This document shows positions 38,348 to 48,304 of a stretch of 64,000 bases of DNA, one piece after another. Below the pieces are notes generated by a model. It was not told the origin of the DNA and did no database searches. It saw only the letters and a list, made by a program, of their open reading frames with translations. The position numbers and the translations under genes were made by a program. Source of the DNA: [Empedobacter] haloabium (GTDB lineage: Bacteria > Pseudomonadota > Gammaproteobacteria > Burkholderiales > Burkholderiaceae_D). Position 1 is the first letter of the stretch. Each line of letters starts with the position of its first letter. Where the stretch lies: contig CP136508.1 in the NCBI GenBank assembly GCA_008011715.2, forward strand, positions 1,302,001 through 1,366,000, in the 5' to 3' direction.

Positions 38348-39097
38348 ATGAAAGTCCTGGTACCTGTCAAACGCGTGGTCGACTACAACGTCAAGGTGCG
38401 CGTCAAGTCCGACGGCACTGGCGTCGATATCGCCAACGTCAAAATGTCGATGAACCCGTTCGACGAGATCGCGATGGAAGAAGCGACCCGCCTGAAGGAA
38501 GCGGGCAAGGTGACCGAAGTGGTGGCCGTCTCCTGCGGCGTCACCCAGTGCCAGGAAACCCTGCGCACCGGCATGGCGATCGGCGCCGACCGCGGCATCC
38601 TGGTCGAGACGACCGCCGACCTGGAGCCGCTGGCCGTGGCCAAGCTGCTGAAAGCGCTGGCCGACAAGGAACAGCCGCAGCTGATCATCCTGGGCAAGCA
38701 GGCCATCGACGACGACTCCAACCAGACCGGCCAGATGCTGGCGGCCCTGCTGGGTTGGCCGCAGGCGACGTTCGCGTCGAAAGTGGTACTGGAAGACGGC
38801 AAGGCGACCGTGACCCGCGAAGTGGACGGCGGCCTGGAAACCGTGGCCCTGACCCTGCCGGCCATCGTCACGACCGACCTGCGCCTGAACGAACCGCGCT
38901 ACGTGACGCTGCCGAACATCATGAAGGCCAAGAAGAAGCCGCTGGAAACCGTCAAGCCGGAAGACCTGGGCGTGGACGTGGCGCCGCGCCTGAAGACGCT
39001 GAAGGTCGTCGAGCCGGCCAAGCGTTCCGCCGGCATCAAGGTACCGGACGTCGCAACGCTGGTGGCGAAGCTGCGCACCGAAGCCAAGGTCATCTAA
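38348..39097 (+). CDS. etfB: Electron transfer flavoprotein beta subunit
   Basis: 249 residues, usual length. [26 protein letters not shown], then [19 protein letters not shown] and the family signature [26 protein letters not shown]. Binds AMP and, with EtfA, passes electrons from acyl-CoA dehydrogenases to the quinone pool. First gene of an etfB-etfA-acdH run; a palindrome lies between etfB and etfA. Confidence 0.96.
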   Translation: MKVLVPVKRVVDYNVKVRVKSDGTGVDIANVKMSMNPFDEIAMEEATRLKEAGKVTEVVAVSCGVTQCQETLRTGMAIGADRGILVETTADLEPLAVAKLLKALADKEQPQLIILGKQAIDDDSNQTGQMLAALLGWPQATFASKVVLEDGKATVTREVDGGLETVALTLPAIVTTDLRLNEPRYVTLPNIMKAKKKPLETVKPEDLGVDVAPRLKTLKVVEPAKRSAGIKVPDVATLVAKLRTEAKVI

Positions 39098-39120
39098 GGC
39101 CAGCCTTTAACGCATACATT

Positions 39121-39185
39121 TACCCCAGGCGCAAACCCGGGGTCGGACCCGCCGGGTCCGACCCCGGCCCCTGCCCCTGGGGGTA
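39121..39185. repeat. Palindromic element between etfB and etfA
   Basis: Nested palindrome: inner perfect 14-bp arms CCGGGGTCGGACCC (39137-39150) and its complement (39154-39167), outer TACCCCAGG / CCTGGGGGTA. It lies inside an operon, so it may attenuate or stabilise the transcript rather than end it. Confidence 0.8.
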
Positions 39186-39204
39186 ACAGACAAGGATAGA
39201 AATC

Positions 39205-40137
39205 ATGGTCGCACTCGTCATCGCAGAACACGACAACGCCAGCCTGAAAGGCAGCACCCACCACACCGTCACCGCGGCTGCGCAAGCCGGCGGTGAAGTC
39301 CACGTCCTGGTCGCCGGCGCCAACGCCGGTGCCGCGGCGGAGCAGGCCGCGCAGATCGCCGGCGTCACCAAGGTGCTGGTCGCCGACGCGGCGCACTTCG
39401 CCGACGGCCTGGCCGAGAACGTCGCCGAGCAGATCCTGGCGATCGCCGGTTCGTACTCGCACATCCTGGCGCCAGCCACCGCCTACGGCAAGAACATCCT
39501 GCCGCGCGTGGCCGCCAAGCTGGACGTCGCCCAGATCTCCGAGATCACCAAGGTCGATTCGCCCGACACGTTCGAGCGCCCGATCTACGCCGGTAACGCC
39601 ATCGCCACCGTGCAGTCGTCCGACAAGGTGAAAGTCATCACCGTCCGTACCACCGGCTTCGACGCCGCCGCGGCCACCGGCGGTTCGGCCGCCGTCGAGA
39701 ACGTCACCGCTGTCGGCGACGTCGGCAAGTCGTCCTTCGTCGGCCGCGAACTGGCCAAGTCGGACCGTCCGGAACTGACCGCCGCCAAGATCATCGTCTC
39801 GGGCGGCCGCGGCATCGGCTCGGCCGACAACTTCAAGCTGCTGGAACCGCTGGCCGACAAGCTGGGCGCGGCCATGGGCGCCTCGCGCGCCGCCGTCGAC
39901 GCCGGCTTCGTGCCGAACGACTGGCAGGTCGGCCAGACCGGCAAGATCGTCGCGCCGTCGCTGTACATCGCCGTCGGCATCTCCGGCGCCATCCAGCACC
40001 TGGCCGGCATGAAGGATTCGAAGACGATCGTCGCCATCAACAAGGATCCGGAAGCGCCGATCTTCTCGGTGGCCGACTACGGCATCGTGGGCGACCTGTT
40101 CGAAGTGGTGCCGCAACTGGTCAAAGAGCTGGGCTGA
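39205..40137 (+). CDS. etfA: Electron transfer flavoprotein alpha subunit
   Basis: 310 residues. The N-terminal domain begins [16 protein letters not shown]; the C-terminal FAD-binding part has [13 protein letters not shown] sequence ([15 protein letters not shown]) and the signature [14 protein letters not shown], then [12 protein letters not shown]. Forms the heterodimer with EtfB. A ribosome site AAGGA lies at 39192. Terminator at 40171. Confidence 0.97.
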   Translation: MVALVIAEHDNASLKGSTHHTVTAAAQAGGEVHVLVAGANAGAAAEQAAQIAGVTKVLVADAAHFADGLAENVAEQILAIAGSYSHILAPATAYGKNILPRVAAKLDVAQISEITKVDSPDTFERPIYAGNAIATVQSSDKVKVITVRTTGFDAAAATGGSAAVENVTAVGDVGKSSFVGRELAKSDRPELTAAKIIVSGGRGIGSADNFKLLEPLADKLGAAMGASRAAVDAGFVPNDWQVGQTGKIVAPSLYIAVGISGAIQHLAGMKDSKTIVAINKDPEAPIFSVADYGIVGDLFEVVPQLVKELG

Positions 40138-40170
40138 TAACACGGGCCAAGCGCCGAACCGACTGTACGA

Positions 40171-40214
40171 GCCACGCTGGCCAGGCACCGAACGCCGGCC
40201 ACCGTGGCTTTTTT
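40171..40214 (+). terminator. Intrinsic terminator after etfA
   Basis: GCCACGCTGGCC (40171-40182) pairs with GGCCACCGTGGC (40197-40208) with one internal mismatch, followed by TTTTTT. It lies before the acyl-CoA dehydrogenase gene, so that gene may be partly separate from etfBA. Confidence 0.8.
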
Positions 40215-40229
40215 CTTGGAGAGACAAAG

Positions 40230-42020
40230 ATGAGCTACAACCCACCACTGAAGGACATGCTGTTCGTGATGAACGAGCTGGCCAACCTGCAGGTCGTCAG
40301 CGCGCTGCCGGGCTGCGAGGACGCGACCGCGGAAACCGCCGAAGCGGTGCTGGAAGAGAATGCGAAATTCGTCAGCGGCGTGATCGCTCCGCTGAACCAT
40401 CCGGGCGACAAGGAGCCGAGCTTCTGGCACGACGGCCAGGTCACCACCAGCAAGGGCTTCAAGGAAGCCTTCCGCCAGTTCGCCGAGGCGGGCTGGCAGG
40501 GCCTGCAGCACCCGCAGGAATTCGGCGGCCAGGGCCTGCCGAAGCTGGTCGGCACGCCATGCGTGGAGATGCTGCAGGGCGCGAACATGTCGTACGGCCT
40601 GGTCGCGCTGCTGTCGGACGGCGCCATCGAAGCGCTGCTGACGGCCGGCAGCGACGAGCAGAAGGCCACCTACCTGGAGCCGCTGGTCACGGGTAAATGG
40701 ACCGGCACCATGAACCTGACGGAGCCGCAGGCCGGCTCCGACCTGGCCGCCGTGCGCACGCGCGCGGTGCCGCAGGGCGACGGCACCTACAAGATCTTCG
40801 GCACCAAGATCTTCATCACGTGGGGCGAGCACGACATGACGGAGAACATCGTCCACCTGGTGCTGGCGCGCACGCCGGACGCGCCCCCGGGCGTGAAAGG
40901 CATCTCGCTGTTCATCGTGCCGAAGTTCCTGGTCAACGCCGATGGTTCGCTGGGCGCGCGCAACGACGCGCACTGCGTGTCGATCGAACACAAGCTGGGC
41001 ATCAAGGCCAGCCCGACGGCCGTGCTGCAGTTCGGCGACAACGGCGGCGCCATCGGCACGCTGGTCGGCGAAGAGAACCGTGGCCTGGAATACATGTTCA
41101 TCATGATGAACGCGGCCCGCTTCGGCGTCGGCATCCAGGGTATCGGCCTGGCCGAACGCGCCTACCAGCAGGCGGTGGCCTTCGCCAAGGACCGCGTGCA
41201 GTCGCGCGACCTGGCCGGGTCCGCCGGCCCGGTCTCGATCATCCACCATCCGGACGTGCGCCGCATGCTGATGTCGATGCGCGCCCAGACCGAGGCGGCG
41301 CGCGCGCTGGCCTACGTGGGCGCCGGCTTCTCCGACATCGCCCACTACCACCCGGACGCGGACGAGCGCGCGGCCCACATGGCCATCTACGAATACCTGG
41401 TCCCGGTCATCAAGGGCTGGTCCACCGAGATGAGCGAGAACGTCACGCGCGACGGCGTGCAGGTGCACGGCGGCATGGGCTTCATCGAGGAGACGGGCGC
41501 CGCCCAGCACTACCGCGATGCCAAGATCCTGCCGATCTACGAAGGCACGACGGCGATCCAGGCCAACGACCTGGTGGGCCGCAAGACCGTGCGCGACGGC
41601 GGCAAGGTGGCGCAGCACCTGATCGCCCAGGTGCGCGCCACGGCCACCCAGCTGGGAGAACTGGAAGGCGAACACTTCGCCGCCATCCGCGCGCAGCTGG
41701 AAAAGGGCGCGGCCGACCTGGAGGCGGTAGTCGCCTTCGTGCTGGCCAACGTCAAGAGCGACGTGAAGGCGGTGTTCGCGGGCAGTGTCCTGTACCTGAA
41801 GCTGGCCGGCGTCGTGCTGGGCGGCTGGCAGATGGGCCGTGCCGCCATCGCGGCGCACAAGAAGCTGGCCGAGGGGAACGGCGACGCGGCGTTCTACCAG
41901 GCCAAGATCGTCACGGCGCGCTTCTTCGCCGACCACATCCTGACGCAGTCGGCTGGCTTGAAGAGCGCCATCGTCGACGGCCATGCCGGCGTGCTGGCGC
42001 TGTCCGAAGACCAGTTCTGA
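40230..42020 (+). CDS. Acyl-CoA dehydrogenase (long form with extended C-terminus)
   Basis: 596 residues. Flavin-binding block [19 protein letters not shown], then [20 protein letters not shown], and the C-terminal catalytic stretch [31 protein letters not shown] with the active-site Glu of YEGTTAIQ. The N-terminal acyl-CoA_dh_N variant begins [15 protein letters not shown], and about 110 residues follow the catalytic core, a class common in betaproteobacteria. Oxidises acyl-CoA and passes electrons to EtfAB encoded upstream. Chain-length preference unknown. GGAGAG precedes the ATG. Confidence 0.94.
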   Translation: MSYNPPLKDMLFVMNELANLQVVSALPGCEDATAETAEAVLEENAKFVSGVIAPLNHPGDKEPSFWHDGQVTTSKGFKEAFRQFAEAGWQGLQHPQEFGGQGLPKLVGTPCVEMLQGANMSYGLVALLSDGAIEALLTAGSDEQKATYLEPLVTGKWTGTMNLTEPQAGSDLAAVRTRAVPQGDGTYKIFGTKIFITWGEHDMTENIVHLVLARTPDAPPGVKGISLFIVPKFLVNADGSLGARNDAHCVSIEHKLGIKASPTAVLQFGDNGGAIGTLVGEENRGLEYMFIMMNAARFGVGIQGIGLAERAYQQAVAFAKDRVQSRDLAGSAGPVSIIHHPDVRRMLMSMRAQTEAARALAYVGAGFSDIAHYHPDADERAAHMAIYEYLVPVIKGWSTEMSENVTRDGVQVHGGMGFIEETGAAQHYRDAKILPIYEGTTAIQANDLVGRKTVRDGGKVAQHLIAQVRATATQLGELEGEHFAAIRAQLEKGAADLEAVVAFVLANVKSDVKAVFAGSVLYLKLAGVVLGGWQMGRAAIAAHKKLAEGNGDAAFYQAKIVTARFFADHILTQSAGLKSAIVDGHAGVLALSEDQF

Positions 42021-42050
42021 CGCAAGCGATGTGAGAGTGGAGGGCGGGCC

Positions 42051-42539
42051 ATGCGAACGACGATCCTGTTGTTGCTGGTTCCGCTCTTCCTGTTCGCTCC
42101 GGCCGCGCGCGCGGAACCGGGCATCGTCTACCTGCACCGGCCGTGGGTGCACCCGGACGTCACGGAAGTAAAACGCCAGGAAATGTTGCGCCGTGGGGCC
42201 GACGACGCCCGCCGGGCCGTGGCGGCGGGACGGATGTACTGGTTCGACGGCCGTCCCAGCCTGATCGACGACAGCGGCGGCATCACCGATGGCGTACGTG
42301 CCGAGGTGCTGGCGCGCTACGGCATCACCGAACAGTGGCTGATCTGCCCGTTGCCGGGTGGTGTGTGGGACTACCAGCAGGCCTATAACGAGGTCGTGGC
42401 AGCCTGGCTGCGCCAGCGCCACGGTGCGCGCTTCTGGCAGCGCATCGAGCGCGAAGTGAAGGCGGGCGTGCGCCAGGAGCGCCGCCGCAAGCCGCCGCGT
42501 TTTCGTCCCGACCCGGCCTCGCAATACTTCATATGCTAG
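42051..42539 (+). CDS. Small secreted protein of unknown function
   Basis: 162 residues. A signal peptide is clear: MRTTILLLLVPLFLFAPAARA, cleaved near AEPGIVY. The mature part has LHRPWVHPDVTEVKRQEMLRRGADDAR and YWFDGRPSLIDDSGG, then GITEQWLICPLPGGVWDYQQAYN; no known catalytic motif. Expected in the periplasm. A GGAGGG ribosome site lies before the ATG inside the acyl-CoA dehydrogenase spacer (31 bp), so it may be co-transcribed with it. Not recognised. Confidence 0.7.
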   Translation: MRTTILLLLVPLFLFAPAARAEPGIVYLHRPWVHPDVTEVKRQEMLRRGADDARRAVAAGRMYWFDGRPSLIDDSGGITDGVRAEVLARYGITEQWLICPLPGGVWDYQQAYNEVVAAWLRQRHGARFWQRIEREVKAGVRQERRRKPPRFRPDPASQYFIC

Positions 42540-42939
42540 GCGGGCCGATCTCCGCCGTCGCACGTCGGCCGCATAATTGTCGGAAAACTGTCAGCGTGTT
42601 CAGCGCATTTGTAAGGGAGCGCTCACACGGGCCGCATGGTGGAGTACGCTGACCATGTGGTTCACGGGAGCGTTGAAGGGAGCCTCGCCCGAGGCATCAT
42701 CTTCTTGCCTTTACCCCGCCGGCACGTCCCTGCCCGCGGGGCTTTTTTTGTCTGCTGGGCGAGAACGCGACAGTAAGCACATCGCGATATTGACGTAGGG
42801 CAATTTTCGCGGCATGATTGCCATGAAAACCTGATAACGTCACACCGCCCCTCCCCAAACTTCGCAGGGCACCGTCTGACATTGCGCCACCGGCCAGCGC
42901 TGTATCCGCGCCGATGGCGCTCATGACATCGAGTGCACC
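42540..42939. other. Structured intergenic region with a terminator
   Basis: 400 bp without a credible gene. A hairpin GCCTCGCCCGAGGC lies at about 42682-42695 and a terminator-like CCCCGC...GCGGGG followed by seven T at 42714-42750. The combination could be the 3' end of an unannotated small RNA or just the terminator of the upstream gene. The rest up to 42939 should contain the HD-GYP promoter. Confidence 0.45.
42714..42750 (+). terminator. Putative intrinsic terminator
   Basis: CCCCGC pairs with GCGGGG across a 20-base loop that itself holds shorter pairings, followed by CTTTTTTTG. 175 bp beyond the secreted-protein stop. Confidence 0.65.
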
Positions 42940-44142
42940 ATGCTGAAAAAAATCACACTGGCCCAGGCACGCACGGGCATGTACGTCCACAAGATCGAAG
43001 GGTCGTGGCTGAACTCGCCGTTCTGGCAGAGCTCCTTCGAGATCGACAGTGCCGACGTGCTGGCAACGATGCGCACCACCGGGATCAAGGCGCTGTGGAT
43101 CGACACGGAGCGCGGGCTCGACGTCGCAGTGCCGCCCGCCGCGCCCACCGCGGTCGCCCCCGCCGCTGCCCCGCCATTCGCGTTCGCTCGCGTCGAGCGT
43201 GCCACCACGCGCGAGGAAATGGCGCGCGCCGGCAAGGTGATCGCGCGCGCCAAGGGTGCCGTCATGACGATGTTCAACGAAGCGCGCATGGGGCGGCTGG
43301 GCGACCTGACGGCGGCGACCGACCTGGTGGACGACGTGGCGGCCTCCGTCATGCGCAACCAGGGCGCGCTGATCAACCTGGTGCGCCTGAAGCAGGCCGA
43401 CGACTACACCTACCTGCATTCGGTCGCCGTGTGCGCGATGATGATCGCGCTGGCGCGTCAGCTGGGGTTGCCGGACCAGGAGGTGCGCGACTGCGGCATG
43501 GCAGGGCTGCTGCACGACCTGGGCAAGGTGGCCATCCCGCCGGAGATCCTGAACAAGCCGGGCAAGCTGACGGACGAGGAATTTCAGCAGGTCAAGCGCC
43601 ATCCGGTGGCCGGGTTCGAGGCGCTGGGGGGGTGGCAGGACGTGCCGGACATCGCCCGCGACGTCTGCCTGCACCACCACGAGCGCTACGACGGCAAGGG
43701 CTATCCGCATGGGCTGAAGGGGGAGCAGATCAGCCGGCATGCGCGCATGGGCGCCGTCTGCGACGTGTACGACGCGATCACGTCGAACCGGCCCTACAAG
43801 GAGGGCTGGTGTCCGGCGGAGTCGCTGCGGCGCATGGCCGAGTGGACGAAAGAGGGGCACTTCGACCCGGTGCTGTTCGCCGCGTTCGTCAAGTGCATGG
43901 GCATCTACCCGGTGGGCACCTTGTTGCGCCTGAAGTCGAGCCGGCTCGGCGTGGTCGTCGACAACAGCAAGTCGCTGTTGAAACCCATCGTCAAGGTGTT
44001 CTTCTCGGCCAGGTCGATGGGCTATATCCAGCCGGAGGAAGTGGATCTGTCGTTGCCCGGCCTGACCGAAGCCATCGCGACGCGCGAGGAGGCGAGCGCC
44101 TGGGGCTTCGGCGACATCAGCCGCTACTGGGCCAACGCCTGA
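42940..44142 (+). CDS. HD-GYP cyclic di-GMP phosphodiesterase with DUF3391 domain
   Basis: 400 residues. N-terminal DUF3391 (about 1-90: ITLAQARTGMYVHKIEGSWL, then SSFEIDSADV), a Pro/Ala linker (64-80), then the HD-GYP domain: LLHDLGKVAIPPEILNKPGKL with the HD pair at 192-193 and HHHERYDGKGYPHGLKG with the GYP at 254-256. Both hallmark motifs are intact, so it should hydrolyse c-di-GMP. Opposes the GGDEF protein at 1600. No membrane segment. Confidence 0.93.
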   Translation: MLKKITLAQARTGMYVHKIEGSWLNSPFWQSSFEIDSADVLATMRTTGIKALWIDTERGLDVAVPPAAPTAVAPAAAPPFAFARVERATTREEMARAGKVIARAKGAVMTMFNEARMGRLGDLTAATDLVDDVAASVMRNQGALINLVRLKQADDYTYLHSVAVCAMMIALARQLGLPDQEVRDCGMAGLLHDLGKVAIPPEILNKPGKLTDEEFQQVKRHPVAGFEALGGWQDVPDIARDVCLHHHERYDGKGYPHGLKGEQISRHARMGAVCDVYDAITSNRPYKEGWCPAESLRRMAEWTKEGHFDPVLFAAFVKCMGIYPVGTLLRLKSSRLGVVVDNSKSLLKPIVKVFFSARSMGYIQPEEVDLSLPGLTEAIATREEASAWGFGDISRYWANA

Positions 44143-44150
44143 GTGGAAAA

Positions 44151-44167
44151 TCCGGGACAGTCCCGGA
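44151..44167. repeat. Short intergenic palindrome (TCCGGGAC type)
   Basis: TCCGGGAC a GTCCCGGA, a 17-bp near-continuous palindrome just after the HD-GYP stop and before the convergent glycine-zipper gene. Related in core to the element at 21427. Confidence 0.65.
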
Positions 44168-44189
44168 CCATTCTTACCGCTGCGTGCAA

Positions 44190-44612
44190 TCAGGAACGGA
44201 CGATGGTGCGATCCGTGCGGCGCACGCGATCGCCGTTCTGCATGCGCGGGTTGTCGCGGAAGTAGAACGTGTCGGTCTTGCCGTTGTCGAAGCGCACCTT
44301 GACGTTCCACGTGCGCACCTTGTTCATGCGGCCCTCGATATGCTTGCCCGCATACGCACCGCCAACCGCGCCGGCCACGGTGGCCAGCGACTTGCCGGTG
44401 CCGCTGCCGACCTGGTTGCCCAGCAGGCCGCCGGCCAGGCCGCCGACGATGACGCCTGCCGCGCCGCCCTTGCCGTTCTGCTCCGTCACATACACATTGG
44501 TGACCTTGCCGCAGGTATTGCACACCCGATGCTTGTGGTGCGGGTCGGCTTGCGCGCCGGCCGCGCTGGCGCTCAAGGCAAGGGCGAGGAGGGCGGCTTG
44601 GATGTTCTTCAT
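44190..44612 (-). CDS. Glycine-zipper 2TM (Rick_17kDa-like) surface protein
   Basis: 140 residues. Signal peptide MKNIQAALLALALSASAAGA, then a mature part with CNTCG and the glycine-zipper GGAAGVIVGGLAGGLLGNQVGSG, then GAVGGAYAGKHIEGRM. C-terminal beta strands follow (WNVKVRFDNGKTDTFYF). Typical of small outer-membrane-associated 17-kDa-antigen-like proteins. No lipobox Cys directly after the signal is evident. Start 44612 chosen at the signal-peptide Met. Overlaps none; 88 bp from the TM2 gene. Confidence 0.82.
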   Translation of the reverse strand: MKNIQAALLALALSASAAGAQADPHHKHRVCNTCGKVTNVYVTEQNGKGGAAGVIVGGLAGGLLGNQVGSGTGKSLATVAGAVGGAYAGKHIEGRMNKVRTWNVKVRFDNGKTDTFYFRDNPRMQNGDRVRRTDRTIVRS

Positions 44613-44700
44613 GTTCTGCTCCAGTGGTGACGATGGCCGCAGTATAGGGCGCCACCCGGGCGCATGGCTGGGCAAATTGTAATCGCTTGTGACAGGCCGT

Positions 44701-45129
44701 CTAGCCGTAGGCGCCACCCGTGTAGAGCAGGTCGAACAGGCGGGCGATGGTCGCGATCAGCATGCCGGCGCCCACCATCGACGTGGCGACCAGGACGATG
44801 GCAAGCGGCCAGCGCGAAGCCGAGTGCCGGCCGGACCCGGCGTTGTGGCGCGCATCCCATTGGTCGTCCGGCGTCAGGCCCAGCACCAGGGCTTCGAGGC
44901 AACCGGCCAACATCGACAGCGTCAGCGGCAGGTACCAGAAATACCAGTCGGCGCCCGGCGCGGCCGTCATGACGATGCCGCAGGCCGGCAGGGCAGCCGC
45001 ATGCAGCCAGCCCCAGCGGTCAGTCGGTCCGCTCAGGTAGAAGCGGTGCGCGCCGATGCCGCCCAGCAGGAAGGCCAGCAAGGTGGCGACGGTCTTGTTT
45101 TTGTGTTTGGTTTGCAACATATCGACCAT
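44701..45129 (-). CDS. TM2-domain membrane protein
   Basis: 142 residues. KHKNKTVATLLAFLLGGIGAHRFYLSG is the TM2 signature (hydrophobic helix, GxxGxHRFYLG turn). Further helices lie near 30-48, 50-75 and 110-135. The start ATG 45129 has GGAAC before it; the longer frame from 45207 is rejected. Function unknown, often linked to small inner-membrane proteins. Downstream (on the minus strand) is the glycine-zipper gene. Confidence 0.8.
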   Translation of the reverse strand: MVDMLQTKHKNKTVATLLAFLLGGIGAHRFYLSGPTDRWGWLHAAALPACGIVMTAAPGADWYFWYLPLTLSMLAGCLEALVLGLTPDDQWDARHNAGSGRHSASRWPLAIVLVATSMVGAGMLIATIARLFDLLYTGGAYG

Positions 45130-45283
45130 GCAAGGTTCCTCGGAGTACACAGTAAATGCGCAGTATCTTGCATAATCGTCGTCCCGTGTGGCGTGGCGAA
45201 TCGTCAATTAGCGATTGCCGCCAACGCGAGAGTAGGGGATAATGCCGGATTGCCCCAACACTCACCCCATTGTTACTAATGCT

Positions 45284-45311
45284 TTGCAGTCGGCAGGAAG
45301 CACGCTATAAT
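45284..45311 (+). promoter_or_regulatory. Promoter of the rpsP operon
   Basis: TTGCAG (45284-45289), a 16-bp spacer and TATAAT (45306-45311), close to the sigma-70 consensus, 41 bp before the rpsP ATG. This is the strongest promoter-like match in the window. Confidence 0.75.
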
Positions 45312-45351
45312 TTGCGGCTTTTTCCGACTCAGCACACTTTTTGGAAATATT

Positions 45352-45597
45352 ATGGTCGTTATTCGTTTAGCTCGTGGTGGCGCCAAGAAGCGCCCTTTCT
45401 ACAACATCGTTGCAACCGATTCCCGCAATCGTCGTGACGGCCGCTTCGTCGAGCGCATCGGTTTCTACAACCCGATGGCATCGGGCAAGGAAGAGCCATT
45501 CCGCGTTGCAGCAGACCGTCTGGCCTACTGGCAAGGCGTTGGCGCACAGCTGTCCCCAGCCGTTGCTCGCCTGGTCGCTGGTCAAAAAGCAGCCTAA
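45352..45597 (+). CDS. rpsP: 30S ribosomal protein S16
   Basis: 81 residues. [41 protein letters not shown] is the S16 signature. First gene of the conserved rpsP-rimM-trmD-rplS operon, whose order is intact here. Confidence 0.98.
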   Translation: MVVIRLARGGAKKRPFYNIVATDSRNRRDGRFVERIGFYNPMASGKEEPFRVAADRLAYWQGVGAQLSPAVARLVAGQKAA

Positions 45598-45606
45598 GTT
45601 TTCAGT

Positions 45607-46167
45607 TTGTCCGTTAACGCAGCATCCGGGGTGCAAGTCCCCGACGATCTGGTACAGGTAGGCTTTGTCTCCGGTGCCTATGGCGTAGTTGGCGGAATCC
45701 GGGTACGCCCGTTTTCCGACGACGCCGATGCGCTGCTGCACGTTAGAACGTGGTGGCTGGACAAGCCGGGCCTGCGCGACGTCGACGTCAAGCGGGCCAG
45801 GTTGCATGGTGGCGACGTTGTTGCCCAGCTGGTCGGCCTGACCGACCGGGACGGAGCGGAAGCGCTCAAGGGCGCCGCGGTCTTCGTGCCGCGCAGCCAG
45901 TTCCCGCAGCTGGACGATGAGAACGAGTTTTACTGGGCCGACCTGATCGGCCTGGAAGTAGAGAATTTGCAGGGCGAACGTCTCGGTGTCGTGCACGACA
46001 TGATGAGCAATGGACCGCAATCGATCCTGCGCATCACGTCGGCGCCTGCAGCCGATACGCCGGAAGAGGTGGCCTCCGAGCGCCTGATTCCGTTCGTCGA
46101 CCAGTTCGTCATCAAGGTGGACAAGGACGCGAAGAAGATCGTCGTGGACTGGGGCCTGGATTACTGA
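45607..46167 (+). CDS. rimM: Ribosome maturation factor RimM
   Basis: 186 residues from a TTG start at 45607 (no ATG precedes the conserved [21 protein letters not shown]). The PRC-barrel C-terminal part reads [20 protein letters not shown], then [14 protein letters not shown]. Assists 30S head assembly with S19. Its position between rpsP and trmD is the standard one. Confidence 0.95.
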   Translation: MSVNAASGVQVPDDLVQVGFVSGAYGVVGGIRVRPFSDDADALLHVRTWWLDKPGLRDVDVKRARLHGGDVVAQLVGLTDRDGAEALKGAAVFVPRSQFPQLDDENEFYWADLIGLEVENLQGERLGVVHDMMSNGPQSILRITSAPAADTPEEVASERLIPFVDQFVIKVDKDAKKIVVDWGLDY

Positions 46168-46183
46168 TCCGGCACATGCATCC

Positions 46184-46930
46184 ATGCAGTTCGACGTCGT
46201 AACCCTGTTCCCCGAGATGTTCGCCGCGCTGACGCAGTCCGGCGTAACCCGCCGTGCGTTCGAGCAGCGCCGGTGGGGTTTGTCGTTGTGGAATCCGCGC
46301 GATTTCACCACCGACAACCACCGTACCGTCGACGATCGCCCGTATGGCGGCGGCCCCGGCATGGTCATGCTGGCCAAGCCGCTGGAGGCGACGATCGCCG
46401 CTGCCAAGCAGCGCCAGGTCGTGGCCGGCCTGCCGGCGCCGCGCGTCGTGTTCATGTCGCCGCAAGGCCGGCAGCTGACGCACGAACGGGTGATGGCGCT
46501 GAAGGACGAACCGGGTCTCGTGATCCTGTGCGGCCGCTACGAGGCGGTGGACCAGCGCTTGCTGGACCGCTGCGTCGACGAGGAAATCAGCCTGGGCGAC
46601 TTCGTGCTGTCGGGCGGCGAACTGCCCGCGATGGCGCTGATGGACGCGGTGGTCAGGCAATTGCCCGGTGTGCTGAACACGGATGCCTCGGCGGTCGAGG
46701 ACAGTTTCGTCAACGGCCTGCTCGATTCGCCGCATTACACGCGGCCGGAAGTGTACGAAGGCGTCGCGGTGCCGCCCGTCCTGATGGGCGGCAACCATGC
46801 CGAGATCAACAAGTGGCGCCGCGAGCGGATGCTGGAAGCGACCGCGAGGAAGCGTCCCGACCTGCTGGACAAGGCCCGCGCGGCGGGCCTCTTGTCGAAG
46901 CAGGACGAAAAGTTTTTGGCGGGTTTGTAA
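46184..46930 (+). CDS. trmD: tRNA (guanine-N1)-methyltransferase
   Basis: 248 residues, usual length. Deep-knot SPOUT motifs: [38 protein letters not shown], and [18 protein letters not shown]. Methylates G37 of tRNAs read at CNN codons, protecting the reading frame. Third gene of the operon; an SD-like AGTTCGACG is not decisive. Confidence 0.97.
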   Translation: MQFDVVTLFPEMFAALTQSGVTRRAFEQRRWGLSLWNPRDFTTDNHRTVDDRPYGGGPGMVMLAKPLEATIAAAKQRQVVAGLPAPRVVFMSPQGRQLTHERVMALKDEPGLVILCGRYEAVDQRLLDRCVDEEISLGDFVLSGGELPAMALMDAVVRQLPGVLNTDASAVEDSFVNGLLDSPHYTRPEVYEGVAVPPVLMGGNHAEINKWRRERMLEATARKRPDLLDKARAAGLLSKQDEKFLAGL

Positions 46931-47076
46931 ATCCGCCGGGCCGCAGGCAGTGCAAGCTGCGAGCGACCCTGTAATACCGTGCGAACAATCGTGTTCGCGT
47001 GTTTAACCCCATCCTCTACCGGGCAGTCGTGGCGACACGCGAAGCGCCGGCAAGATGGTTATTGGAGTCATTCAAA

Positions 47077-47463
47077 ATGAACCTGATTCAGCAACTCGAG
47101 CAAGAAGAAATCGCTCGCCTGGGCAAGAACATCCCTGATTTCGCGCCTGGCGATACCGTGGTCGTGAACGTGAACGTGGTCGAAGGCACGCGCAAGCGCG
47201 CCCAGGCTTACGAAGGCGTCGTGATCTCCCGTCGTAACCGTGGCCTGAACTCGAACTTCATCGTTCGCAAGATCTCGTCCGGCGAAGGCGTCGAGCGTAC
47301 CTTCCAGCTGTACTCCCCGCTGATCGCTTCGATCGAAGTGAAGCGTCGCGGTGACGTCCGTCGCGCCAAGCTGTACTACCTGCGTGAGCGTTCGGGCAAG
47401 TCCGCACGTATCAAGGAAAAGCTGCCGAACCGTCGCGCCACCGCGGCGAAGGAAACCGCGTAA
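47077..47463 (+). CDS. rplS: 50S ribosomal protein L19
   Basis: 128 residues. [32 protein letters not shown], then [16 protein letters not shown] and [16 protein letters not shown]. The start ATG 47077 has TTGGAG upstream; the long frame from 46999 is rejected. Last gene of the rpsP operon, followed by a terminator at 47483. Confidence 0.98.
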   Translation: MNLIQQLEQEEIARLGKNIPDFAPGDTVVVNVNVVEGTRKRAQAYEGVVISRRNRGLNSNFIVRKISSGEGVERTFQLYSPLIASIEVKRRGDVRRAKLYYLRERSGKSARIKEKLPNRRATAAKETA

Positions 47464-47482
47464 TCGCGTTTTCCCGGCATTG

Positions 47483-47513
47483 GAAAAGGGCACCGCGAGG
47501 TGCCCTTTTTTTT
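47483..47513 (+). terminator. Terminator of the rpsP operon
   Basis: AAAAGGGCACC GCGA GGTGCCCTTTTTTTT: an 11-bp stem with a GNRA-type loop and eight T, directly after rplS. Confidence 0.93.
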
Positions 47514-47597
47514 CGTCCGCGCGCCCCCAACTCGTCGTGTACCGGGTCGGACGCGGCCCGTGCTATGGTCTGCGTCAGACCATCATGGAGGACTCCC

Positions 47598-48260
47598 TTG
47601 GCCACACCGCAGTTCGATCCCACCCGGCTTCCTGTCGATGCCATCGCCGGCGAAGCGCCCGTACCGGCGCACCGGCTCACGCCTGCCTGGCTGCGGGAGC
47701 GCTTTGCCGCGCCGCCGGCCTGGACGCCCGAGGCGTCCGACGAAAACTGGAGCAGGCGTGCCGCGCCGCCCACGCCCGCATCCGTCCTCGTGCCGCTGGT
47801 CGAGCACGAATACGGCCTGGCGCTGCTGCTGACGCAGCGCACGGCGCACTTGAACGACCACGCTGGCCAGATCGCCTTTCCGGGCGGGCGCGCCGAGCAT
47901 TTCGACCGCGATGCCGTCGACACGGCGCTGCGCGAAACGGAAGAAGAGATCGGCCTGCACCGGCGCCATGTCGAGGTGCTGGGCACCCTGCCGCTGTACA
48001 CCACCGGTACGGGCTATGTGGTGACGCCGGTGGTGGCGCTGGTCAAGCCGCCGTTCGAACTGAAGGCGGACCCGTTCGAGGTGGCCGAGATCTTCGAGGT
48101 GCCGCTGGCCTTCCTGATGGACGGTGCTCACCACGAGCGCCGCGCGGTGGCGCTGGGGGAGGTGCGGCGCACGTTTTACGCGATGCCGTACGAGCGCTAT
48201 TTCATCTGGGGCGCCACCGCCGGCATGCTGCGCAATCTGTTTCATTTCTTGCGCGCTTAG
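47598..48260 (+). CDS. NUDIX hydrolase, CoA pyrophosphatase-like
   Basis: 220 residues from a TTG start (47598) with TGGAGGA seven bases upstream. The NUDIX box is GGRAEHFDRDAVDTALRETEEEIGL, preceded by LNDHAGQIAFPGG, the pattern of NudL/CoA pyrophosphatases, which carry LLTxRxxxLxxHxGQxxFPGG. Likely cleaves CoA or related nucleotide diphosphates. Follows the rplS terminator. Confidence 0.9.
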   Translation: MATPQFDPTRLPVDAIAGEAPVPAHRLTPAWLRERFAAPPAWTPEASDENWSRRAAPPTPASVLVPLVEHEYGLALLLTQRTAHLNDHAGQIAFPGGRAEHFDRDAVDTALRETEEEIGLHRRHVEVLGTLPLYTTGTGYVVTPVVALVKPPFELKADPFEVAEIFEVPLAFLMDGAHHERRAVALGEVRRTFYAMPYERYFIWGATAGMLRNLFHFLRA

Positions 48261-48304
48261 GCTATCGTAGCGCACATTGCGGTATCGCTATCCAAAGGAC
48301 TTAG

